From: an uncultured Planctomycetota bacterium
GTDB lineage: Bacteria > Planctomycetota > Brocadiia > CAIUPP01
Direction of reading: 5' to 3'
Assembly (NCBI GenBank): GCA_903901045.1
Contig: CAIUPP010000153.1
Location: 1 to 64,000 of the forward strand
Length of the DNA: 64,000 nt
Each line of letters begins with the position of its first letter. Within the stretch, counting starts at the first letter, position 1. Shown piece by piece: positions 43,019-51,079 of the stretch. The translations under genes were made by a program, and so were the position numbers. A model generated the notes under the pieces. The model made no database searches. It was not told the origin of the DNA and was given only the letters and a program-made list of their open reading frames with translations.

Positions 43019-44760
43019 CTACAAGTCCCACCGGATCGAACTGACATCTTGGCCGAACCCGCTCTCTTCAAGCTTCTTTTCCCAGTTCCTGCCCAGCGTA
43101 GAATTCACTAGCTCTGCCATCAGGTATTTCCGTTTCCACGGAGCAGTCTCCACGTTCATCTTCAAATTCACGGTTTCATCCCAGAGAAGAAGTCGTCGAT
43201 CTGCTACGGCACGACACAGTTGTTGGGCCGCCCAAGCCTCTTCCTCGGTGCCTGCGAGAAACATCTGTATGTACCAGTGCCTTGACCATTTCTCCGCCCA
43301 CCATTCTTCCACGGCGATCCGTGCCGCCTGTCGGACATGTGCGTTGGTATCTTCAAGCGAGATTCGGCGTATGTCCCCCTCACATTCCGTCCCTGACCAG
43401 CCAAGCAATCGCGCGCCAATCGCGCGTTTTTGTGGATTCGAATCACCTAGTAGTGTTTGGGCCAACCCTCCCACGTCACCTCCGGATTGGCGTATGGCAA
43501 TCGCCCATTCAAATGCCTCCTTGTCTGATGAGTACTGACCGGCCTTGTTCTTCAGGTAATCGGCTACTTCAGGGATATGAGCGTGTTTGGCTACCTCGTA
43601 CCGCCACATTTCTGCATGAGCGTCCCCTGTCACAAGATGCATGTATGAATCCAGCACCATCGCGTCAATCACTCTGAATGCCGTTGATACGTCATGATCT
43701 AGCATAACTACCGCGAGTTCCCACGCCGCTTCTGAAAAGAGGAATCGAAAATCGTGTGATTGACGTCCTGTCCCCGCTGCTAGCTGGCACAACTCTTCAA
43801 TGAACTCCGGACGATGTTTGAGAAGAAATCTGAGGTTGCTCACCGAGGTGAAAGCTTGGGCCGCGTGAGCGCGCTCTCCCTCCATGAAACGAAAGACATC
43901 CAACAAGTTAGACTCTAGCGCAGTCTCGGAACATTTCGACCTCCAGTCCATGCGAGATCGAATGGCCGCGCGTATGGCTGCGGCATATTCATCAACACGA
44001 TCCACCTCATTTCGCGCGGCCAGAAGAGTCGCTACCAACCAGATGGGTATCTTGCCGGCCAATTCATCCATAGGGGGCACAGTCAGGTGCTCAGCATGTG
44101 CGTATAGAAAACTCGGCAACCACCCACGCCACCAGTACAGTTCATTGGACAGCATGTCCAGTGTCGTAATGCCCAGCCAAATCTTCACCGCGTCTTCGCG
44201 GTCACCGACTGTTGCTAGAACTCCCACTGCGGCATGACGTACCCCATGGTCCGGCGATTCTACGAACCGCCGTGCAGTCTTCCTGGCAGTCTCGGGATCA
44301 TGGGACGCGCAAGATGACAGAGCGTACAGTAGTGACGCTTGGTCCTTCGTGTCGGCGGAGGCCTCTATCATCTGTGTCAGTTGAGAAACCAATTCTGAAG
44401 ACCCACACGCGTACCACACGGTATGGCTCAGGCTCGACGCAAGTTGACGCACAAACCGCGAGGGCGCGTTCAACAGGGCATTGTGCGCCTCTTTGAGTGT
44501 GGGGGCGGACATTATGTAGCTCTTGAGAAGTTGTTGGCCCCAGTAGTCCTTTTCCGGTTCGGCCTCGTGTTCGAGAAAGCGTTGAAGGCATTGCCCAAGG
44601 GCACGATGTTCTGCCGCCCCCAGAATGACTGCCGGTCCTTCGGCGAGCGCGCCACCGAGATACCGTGGAGTCTCCAGTCGTTCGATAGATTCCACTTGCG
44701 CCCTCATCGCGGATGCGGCTGATTCGGGTGCCGTGCGCAAGAGCAGTGGTAGGATTCTCT
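43019..44760 (-). pseudogene. HEAT-repeat-like protein, 5' truncated at a tRNA-Pro/IS junction
   Basis: The frame runs to a stop at 43019 and is open through 44760, where it enters tRNA-Pro fragment sequence (its translation gives the telltale QTGGLEVAGSSPAE). About 580 residues of native-looking protein remain: helical repeats such as SHDPETARKTARRFVESPDH then GVRHAAVGVLATVGDRED, and later TNAHVRQAARIAVEEWWAEK. These are HEAT-like. No start with RBS is seen inside, so the N-terminal part, possibly an enzymatic or NTPase domain, was lost. It may have been the C-terminal solenoid of a larger defence protein; that is a guess. Confidence 0.6.
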
Positions 44761-44803
44761 CGGCGGGACTTGAACCCGCGACCTCCAGACCCCCAGTCTG
44801 GCG
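44761..44803 (-). pseudogene. tRNA-Pro(GGG) fragment, second identical copy
   Basis: Forty-three bases identical to 31521-31563: T-arm, variable region and anticodon arm of tRNA-Pro(GGG) on the minus strand. The acceptor end differs here (TCTCT instead of the CGGGG seen at 31.5 kb), so the copy is shorter at that end. The IS left region follows on the other side. Confidence 0.75.
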
Positions 44804-46262
44804 GCTCGCGGTCATTAGTGATTGTGGGATATAGTGTTACGACTTGGCATGTATGTCTTACTGACCAAAATGCGACTATTTGTGCTGACCCCTAAACCCC
44901 AAACAATTACCTACGGCTATCAGGCGTGCTCAGCGCATATCAGCAGTTATCTACAGTGCTCAGGTCTCAGAAAGCGACAAAGTTCCAGCAGTTATCAGTG
45001 ATGATCTACAGTTATCAGCATTTCCATCGTTCCCTGAGTTTTCGCCATTCTCCGGGCCCGTCGTCGCCGCAACACCTTGGTTTGTCTTTTGTCCAGAGGG
45101 GTTCCAGAATATAAGCATGTCGGCGCTGCACCCCCGATGGGCGTCATTTCAGCCTTTTCGAAGGAATCACTCACCCATGAGCCATGCCTTTCAGACGGTC
45201 CTGTGGATGTTCTTCCAGTACTTTGCTCCGCGCCATAATGCTCAAATCCGGTTCCTGAAGGCCCAGATCGAGATTCTGCGCCGGCGCCTCCCAACGGAAC
45301 GGATTGTACCACGTCCGGAGGAGAAGGCGGAGCTGCTGCGGATTGGTGCGGAGTTCGGCCAGCAGGTCAAGCCGGTTCTGGGGATCGTGAGACCGGAGAC
45401 GTACCGAAGGTGGGTGAACGACGCGAAACGGGGCAAGCAGCCGAAGAAGTCCGGCAGGCCGCGGCTCAGCCAGGAGCTACGGGACCTGGTAGTACGCCTT
45501 GGGAAGGAGAACCTGCTGTGGGGTTACCGTCGAATAGTGGGGGAGTTGAAGAAGCTCGGCTGCGTCATTGGCCACAGCTCGGTTCGGCGGATACTGGTCG
45601 AAAGGGGGGGCCACCCCGCGCCGGAGAAGAAGCAGCACCGTCAGCCACCCATGCCCTGGAACCAGTTCATCGCATCCCACATGGAGAGCCTGGTCGCGTG
45701 CGACTTCTTCACCAAGCCAGTCTACACATTCAGGGGAAAGTTCGATGCCTATGTTCTGGTCGTCATTCACCTTGCCAGTCGCAAGGTCTTTTGCAGCCCG
45801 GCCACGTTCAACCCGGACGAGAGGTGGGTGATGCAGCAGGCGCGCAACGCCGCTATGTGGATGCAGGACGAGGGGATCAAGCCTATGATGCTGCTCATGG
45901 ACCGGGACACGAAGTTTTCCGCGCGTTTCCGATACTTCTGGAGGAAGGCGGGTGTGCGGCCGAAGCGAATCCCTGTCAGGGCGCCTGACGCGAACGCCTA
46001 CTGCGAAAGTTTTCTCAGCCGCCTCAAAGGTGAGTGTCTGAACCACTTCGTTGTGTTCTCGCTGAGGCAGATGGATTACATTGTTCAGACGTGGGTTGAC
46101 CATTTTCTGCACGAACGCCCGCACAGAGGGAAAGGAATCGGCAACCGCGTCCTCGATCCGAACTTTCGCCCACAACGGCAGGGGGTGGTCTGCTGCAAAG
46201 AACGGCTCGGCGGTCTCATCAAGGCATACTATCGCGCTGCGGCGTGAGTCGGAGGGCGCACT
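44804..46262 (+). mobile_element. Rve-type insertion sequence, copy C (with transposase)
   Basis: Left region TCATTAGTGATTGTGGGATATAG resembles that at 31.57 kb. The leader (44880-45110) is AT-richer and has repeated CAGTTATC words (44944, 44990, 45011). The transposase gene follows at 45177, and its stop at 46247 is near the right end. Ends are approximate. Confidence 0.55.
45177..46247 (+). CDS. Rve (integrase core) transposase, IS copy C
   Basis: A 356-residue protein; ATG 45177 gives MSHAFQTVLWMFFQYFAPRH, aligned with the start of copy B, so the longer frame from 45117 is rejected. The catalytic triad is preserved: LVACDFFTKPV, LLMDRDTKFSARF, YCESFLSRLKGECL. One difference is the insertion KGI in HRGKGIGNRVLDPNF against HRGVGNRVLDPNF in copy B. 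Appears intact. Confidence 0.85.
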   Translation: MSHAFQTVLWMFFQYFAPRHNAQIRFLKAQIEILRRRLPTERIVPRPEEKAELLRIGAEFGQQVKPVLGIVRPETYRRWVNDAKRGKQPKKSGRPRLSQELRDLVVRLGKENLLWGYRRIVGELKKLGCVIGHSSVRRILVERGGHPAPEKKQHRQPPMPWNQFIASHMESLVACDFFTKPVYTFRGKFDAYVLVVIHLASRKVFCSPATFNPDERWVMQQARNAAMWMQDEGIKPMMLLMDRDTKFSARFRYFWRKAGVRPKRIPVRAPDANAYCESFLSRLKGECLNHFVVFSLRQMDYIVQTWVDHFLHERPHRGKGIGNRVLDPNFRPQRQGVVCCKERLGGLIKAYYRAAA

Positions 46263-46530
46263 CGGGAGGCAGTTGACATATCTGTTGACTTACGGTTGAC
46301 ATATAGGGTATCTTACCGCCATGAGCTATCAGCCCACATTCACAGTTACCCTGCGGGTTGCATCATAACTATGCCCGCGCGCGGCATGGACCAGCCCAGT
46401 ACCAGCACCTTTCTTGTTCAGCCCACACTCTGCCCACAAAGCCCGCTGGAGCGTCTTCCCGAGCAATGGGGCGCAGCGCTGCTTGGGCTTGACACGCGAA
46501 TCCCCTACCCGTTCTCCTCCACGGAGCCCC
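46263..46530. other. Spacer at the right edge of the island, with GTTGAC repeats
   Basis: GTTGAC occurs at 46272, 46284 and 46295, spaced 12 and 11 bp, i.e. about one helical turn, and two of them continue as GTTGACATAT. They could form a stack of binding sites or -35-like elements. Otherwise I see no gene. Confidence 0.35.
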
Positions 46531-47502
46531 CTACAAACCCGAAATTCCGAGCTTGGCCGCCCGGCCTTTGACGTAAGCCGCGTTTCCTTCCGGTCCGTCG
46601 CACGTCGTCCAGCCCGGCCCTCGCACGATTCCGTCGCCGTTGCTACAGACAAGAACGGTCGTTTCGAACGCGGCGAAGAGGCGGCGGAACATTTCGCGCG
46701 CGGGAAGTGTATCTCCATATTTCATACCCATACGTTGAAGGACCACGAGGTCCTTCCTTTCGTCCCGAAGGCCCATGGAGCAGAATCCCGCGCAGAGATT
46801 CGTGGCCGGGTCGTACTCCGGACAGGGCGGACAGACCATGCAGCAGCCGTTGACGAGCGTGATCGGAATTTGTGGGTTCTGATGAATCACGTCTATCGGC
46901 TCATAGAGATTGTCCGGCGCTATCGGCGCCAGGGTCCCCATACGCCCATAGAAGCAGGTCATGCACATGAGGTGATGCGGGCGGATGCGCAGGGTGGATG
47001 CCTCATAGACAGTTCGCGCGGAGTCCCGTTTCGTGCGCTCCATCTCATCGAAGGTCCGCCGCCGAATGAAAGTGTCAAAGCCGAGTGCAAGGCCTTTTTC
47101 GTAGAACCCGCTTTCAGCGCGTGGGCAACCGGCCCACTCCGGGGAGGATGGCCCGTCGCAATCGCAGATGCCGTGGGTAGTATTGACGTGTTCGTACAGA
47201 CGGCGAACCAAGTCGGTGGCCGGCCACGTATCGCCCGGCATCATGCCGAGACGCATGAGGATTTCCAAGTCTCGCTTGACGTTGAAGAGTTCGCCGCCGG
47301 GCGTGTCTTCGGCGGGTCCGGGATTCTGAAAACGGAAGAGGGAGTTGACGTTGCACCGCAAGCGGACCGGCAGGAGGGGATTCCCGCGGATAGCGTGGAA
47401 TATCTCGTTGAGCCGGAGGTTGCCCATGTCAGCGGTCGCACCCTCGCCGAGCTTGCAGACTATGCACATGAGCTGATACGGTCTGATTTTCAGAATGCTC
47501 AC
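46531..47502 (-). CDS. Cys-rich protein with duplicated IRPxxLMC domain (DUF1284-like)
   Basis: A 323-residue protein; GTG 47502 (SILKIRPYQLMCIVCK) has GGAGAG 6 nt upstream, better than the GTG at 47514. It is an internal duplication: LKIRPYQLMCIVCK near the start and LRIRPHHLMCMTCFYGRMG in the middle, each followed by a stretch such as NLYEPIDVIHQNPQIPITLV and by several Cys (CCMVCPPC; CDCDGP). DUF1284 proteins share the 'RPHHLlC' opening. Many Cys suggest metal or Fe-S binding. It is divergent from the sialidase-like gene across a region with a palindrome, so it may share regulation. Function unknown. Confidence 0.6.
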   Translation of the reverse strand: MSILKIRPYQLMCIVCKLGEGATADMGNLRLNEIFHAIRGNPLLPVRLRCNVNSLFRFQNPGPAEDTPGGELFNVKRDLEILMRLGMMPGDTWPATDLVRRLYEHVNTTHGICDCDGPSSPEWAGCPRAESGFYEKGLALGFDTFIRRRTFDEMERTKRDSARTVYEASTLRIRPHHLMCMTCFYGRMGTLAPIAPDNLYEPIDVIHQNPQIPITLVNGCCMVCPPCPEYDPATNLCAGFCSMGLRDERKDLVVLQRMGMKYGDTLPAREMFRRLFAAFETTVLVCSNGDGIVRGPGWTTCDGPEGNAAYVKGRAAKLGISGL

Positions 47503-48140
47503 CGTACTCTCCACGTGGCGTAGCGGTGCGGTTGCGTCATAATGACCACTCGCATTAGCGTACCTTGTTCTGGAGCGTCACTTCCCGACAGAGCAGTCGC
47601 ACGACCGTCGCGATGATTGACAGGGTGGCCCGGCTAGGCGCGACTGCGATTGTACGTTCTCTAGGTATATGTTATAAACGTTATACTATGGCTTAGTCAA
47701 ATGTGCGGGCAAGGCCGGACGGGCTCCGGGTAAGTGCCTGGCAAGTACGTTCACTCGCTTTTCTGACCTGATGTCGAGTGCTGTGACGCGGCGCGGAGTA
47801 GACTTCCGATAGGCGCAGTCTCTTGGCTTCAAGGCCATGCGGATGAGATTCGTCCCAACGTGGTTCCTTCTCGATTATGTTTTGGTGAGCAATCATTCTC
47901 TGCCGAGGGCTGCACGAGGGTCGTTCACCACGGCGTCAGTTTGGTTGCGCAGAATGATCCGGGAATAGGACGGAGAATGTCCCTATCAATACTAGGGGCA
48001 AGAGCAATTCCCGATGGGTATAATACGCGTTTGCAGGACTCAACTCCGACGCAGGAAACCATGAGTACGTACGGCACAGACCGTTCCATACGGTTCAGAA
48101 CCATGTGGGACCCAGGGCATTGTTATAGGAGAAAAGAAGG
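47503..48140. promoter_or_regulatory. Divergent intergenic region with palindromic operator candidate
   Basis: At 47671-47686 GTTATAAACGTTATAC contains ATAA-N3-TTAT, the same pattern as at 49607-49622 and 59891-59906. TATAAT at 48019 (GGGTATAATACG) is a likely -10 for the sialidase-like gene, 120 nt upstream. No further gene is supported; the ORFs here lack start sites and motifs. Confidence 0.45.
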
Positions 48141-49295
48141 ATGCAACTGCACGACGTCAAACGTACGTTCATCTATCATTCGCCACAATACCCGGGCTAC
48201 ACCTGTTGGTGCGGCCTTTGGACTATGCCGGACAACAGCGTGATGTGCTCTTTCCATCAGGCCACCGGGCCGGTCGAAGGACGTCCTAAGGCGCCGCCCG
48301 AGGTGCGGACACGTCTCAGCTGGCCGCCGCTCTGGCATCCCGAAGGCGAAGCGTATGACATGACCGGGCTGGACTTTCAGGTGATCCATCTGCGAAGCTT
48401 TGACTATGGCGTCACATGGAGAATGGCCGGTTCAGAGCATTTCCAGACGTGCCTGAATGGTTTCACCTGTGAGCCGGAGGTAGCACTACCGGACGGTTCC
48501 ATACTTCGCGGCGTGTTTGGACCTTATCTGCCGTACAATGACATTCCGCGCACCGGGTATTTGCAGCGGTCGACAGACGGGGGCGCAACCTGGGGCAGAT
48601 CGCAATTGTTCTATGACCATCCCGGTCAGATGGTGTGGCCGCGGCGCATTCGGCCCCTTCGCGACGGACGCCTCCTCATGGGCTGCGGGCTGTACTTCAC
48701 CGAGTACTCCAAGAGTACTCGTGACGCGTGGAGTAAGGATATGACCCAGGCGCTCTTCCTGTCCGAGGATGGCGGCAAGTCGTGGCAGGGGCCAGTGTAC
48801 GTCTGCCCGGAGCGGCAGCGCCGCGAGTTTCACGGGGAGGAGTTTGACTGGGCGGAACTGCCGAACGGCGACCTTCTCATCATGATCCGGGCCGAAACGG
48901 TGCCGGGGTTCGACACCAAAGACCCTGGCCAAAGCCGCCGGCAGACGCGGTTGGTGAAGAAAGGATCCTCGTGGGAGTCCACATCTGTTGCTGGAACACC
49001 ACTGCCGCCCAGCGGGCACCCGGAACTGCTGCTGCTGCGCGATGGAACAGTGCTGCACATTGACACGAGCGGCATCGCCTGGACAACTGACGGCGGAGAG
49101 CGTTGGACGAATTTCCAACTTCCTCCGCCGTCGAACAAAGCGGGTTGGACTCAGCCAGGCGCGGCATATTACCCGCGCTCCGTCCAGATGGCAAATGGCG
49201 AAGTTCTCTGCATTGGCCATGTCGGCGGCGATAATGCATATGGAAGCGTGGACCAAGCCATCGTCGGGCTCAGGTTCTTCGTCAACGCCTCATGA
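48141..49295 (+). CDS. BNR/Asp-box sialidase-like protein
   Basis: A 384-residue protein. Asp boxes (S/T-x-D-x-G-x-x-W) occur as SFDYGVTW (86-93), STDGGATW (144-151), SEDGGKSW (~210) and TTDGGERW (~325), one per blade of a six-bladed propeller. FTCEPEVALPDGSIL and VWPRRIRPLRDGRLLMG are the strands expected between them. AGGAGA and GAAGG precede the ATG. No signal peptide is visible, so it may be cytoplasmic or have lost it. Sialidase or exo-glycosidase activity is inferred; related proteins may be non-enzymatic. A lyase of the DHDPS/NAL family lies in the same cluster. Confidence 0.72.
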   Translation: MQLHDVKRTFIYHSPQYPGYTCWCGLWTMPDNSVMCSFHQATGPVEGRPKAPPEVRTRLSWPPLWHPEGEAYDMTGLDFQVIHLRSFDYGVTWRMAGSEHFQTCLNGFTCEPEVALPDGSILRGVFGPYLPYNDIPRTGYLQRSTDGGATWGRSQLFYDHPGQMVWPRRIRPLRDGRLLMGCGLYFTEYSKSTRDAWSKDMTQALFLSEDGGKSWQGPVYVCPERQRREFHGEEFDWAELPNGDLLIMIRAETVPGFDTKDPGQSRRQTRLVKKGSSWESTSVAGTPLPPSGHPELLLLRDGTVLHIDTSGIAWTTDGGERWTNFQLPPPSNKAGWTQPGAAYYPRSVQMANGEVLCIGHVGGDNAYGSVDQAIVGLRFFVNAS

Positions 49296-49833
49296 TTGGT
49301 TGCGCGGGTTGTGCTCGGTAGAAGGTTTGCTGAGCGTGGTGCTGCTGGCAGGAAGATGTTCTATTGTCATCTGCACGAGAGTTGGATGGGGGAGAATCGT
49401 AATCTGGCTTCGCACGCTAGCGAGCGTGTGCGGGTGGCGTTTCGAACGAGCAAGCCGCCGGCCACGGGAAGGGGCGGACTCCGCGAAATCGAACGCATAC
49501 TCGGAGATGCGGGTATGTCCCAAGCCCGCAAGGGGGGCGCCCTGTGGAACGACCGAATCGCCAATGAGGAAGGAATTCATGAAGTTGACATGTGAATCCA
49601 CATACTGATATAATCGTTATAACCTAAAGTTCTGGTCTTATGTCGTTGAGGTGGGCTGTGCAGTGGTAATTGACCAGACAGAAGTGCCTTGCGACAACCC
49701 GTGAAGCTGCACGGCTGCCAGTAATTGAGCCTGCATGGGTGACGCAGTACGTCCGTGCCAGGGAAATGCTTGCGGTCACATCTGCCGGGCATGTCATTCA
49801 AATTTGTTATGTTGGTGGGCAAGGGAAGAACTT
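49296..49833. promoter_or_regulatory. Intergenic region with second operator-like palindrome
   Basis: GATATAATCGTTATAA (49607-49622) contains ATAA-TCG-TTAT, as in the regions before the sialidase-like and prepilin-type genes. It is ~210 nt before the M24 gene. A 99-residue ORF here (49296-49595) is not supported by RBS or motif and may be a decayed fragment. Confidence 0.4.
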
Positions 49834-51012
49834 ATGGGCTCGCTCACACGGCTGTCATTCAGTCCGGCAGAGTACCGGAGAAGATGGGAGACAGTGCAGG
49901 AAGTGATGGCGGCACAAGGGATTTCTGCGCTGGTCCTGAGCAACCTCTCAAACATCTGCTACCTGTCCGGTTTTCAGACGATCGGTTCGTATGGATATGG
50001 TGTATATGCGTTGATCGTTCCGCTCAGAGGGGAACCGGTCCTGTTCGCGTCGGATTTCGAGAGCCACAATGCGGATATCTTTTCCCCGCTGAGTGAAATT
50101 GTGCGCTATCGGGTGCAGGACCAAGTTACGAGTTCGCCCATCGAGCGCTTGGCGCAGCTAATGAAGGAACGCAGTTGGGACGTAGGACGGATCGGTTGCG
50201 AGACGGAGCATTTCGGCCTCACCGGCCAGCAGTTCCATGTGCTTCGAACACGGCTGACTGGGGCACAATGGGTGGATGCCGCTGTGGTGGTCGAGAGTAT
50301 CAAGTTGGTGAAGAGTGTCGAGGAGATTGCCGTCGTGAAGCGGGCGGCGGAATTGACGACGTCCGGGATGCTGGAGGGCATGCAGGCGGCAAGAGAAGGG
50401 GCCTCCGATAACGACATTGCGGCGGCGGCGTACGCGAAAATCGTTTCTGATGGAGGAGAGTATTTCAGCCTGCAGCCGGTTATCACCTCCGGGCGGCGCT
50501 CCGGAATACCGCATTCGACGTTCCGGCGCGAGCGACTGAAACGCGGCGATGTGCTCTTCATGGAAGTCAGCGCCGCTTTCGAGCGATACTCCGCTCCGGC
50601 GCTTCGGGCAGTCTCGATTGGGCAGCCGTCGGAAGAAGTTTGCCGCGCCTTTGAAGCATGTAAGGCGAGTGTGACCACGACCATGGCGAATCTGCGGTCC
50701 GGTGCAAGCACGCGCGAGGCGGCTCGTCGCGCGGGCAAAGCGTTGCGGGCCATCGCACCGGACCTGGTCTGGCATGGTTACTACGGGTACTCCGTCGGGC
50801 TGGCCTTTCCTCCTATGGGAAACGATTGCATGGTCCTGGGAGACATCACCGAGGAGACGGACTACGAATTGCGCGCCGGGATGGTTTTTCACATCAACAC
50901 CTCTCTTCGCAAGATTGGAGAATTTGGCGTGACAATGGGCGATACAGTGCTTGTAACGGAGACCGGTTGTGAGACTCTGACCCGCCTCCCGCAGGAGTTG
51001 AGCATGCGGTAA
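49834..51012 (+). CDS. Creatinase/DoeA-like M24 (pita-bread) hydrolase without metal-ligand set
   Basis: A 392-residue protein; start ATG 49834 with AGGGAAG upstream, because the longer frame from 49735 begins with Cys-rich non-homologous sequence. Domain 1 (LVLSNLSNICYLSGFQTIGS) and the pita-bread domain (SIKLVKSVEEIAVVKRAAEL; HGYYGYSVGLAFPP; GMVFHINTS; MGDTVLVTETGCETLT) are as in M24. The segment GDVLFMEVSAAFERYSAPAL has E/S where metallopeptidases have D...D, as in creatinase and ectoine hydrolase DoeA, which need no metal. So it probably hydrolyses a small C-N compound and is not a peptidase. It lies in the carbohydrate/amide catabolic cluster. Confidence 0.75.
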   Translation: MGSLTRLSFSPAEYRRRWETVQEVMAAQGISALVLSNLSNICYLSGFQTIGSYGYGVYALIVPLRGEPVLFASDFESHNADIFSPLSEIVRYRVQDQVTSSPIERLAQLMKERSWDVGRIGCETEHFGLTGQQFHVLRTRLTGAQWVDAAVVVESIKLVKSVEEIAVVKRAAELTTSGMLEGMQAAREGASDNDIAAAAYAKIVSDGGEYFSLQPVITSGRRSGIPHSTFRRERLKRGDVLFMEVSAAFERYSAPALRAVSIGQPSEEVCRAFEACKASVTTTMANLRSGASTREAARRAGKALRAIAPDLVWHGYYGYSVGLAFPPMGNDCMVLGDITEETDYELRAGMVFHINTSLRKIGEFGVTMGDTVLVTETGCETLTRLPQELSMR

Positions 51013-51079
51013 GTGGAGGGCGATTCACTTCGTCGGCGGCGAACAGAAGGGCGTTGCGAATGGTTGGCAAGGATTTGGC

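Noticed and set aside
44940-45030. CRISPR-like array because of repeated CAGTTATC words
   Set aside because: The words are short, irregularly spaced, and have no uniform spacers; they fit subterminal repeats of the IS.
49296-49595. A 99-residue ORF after the sialidase-like gene
   Set aside because: No ribosome site or recognised domain; overlapping ORFs in other frames are equally long.
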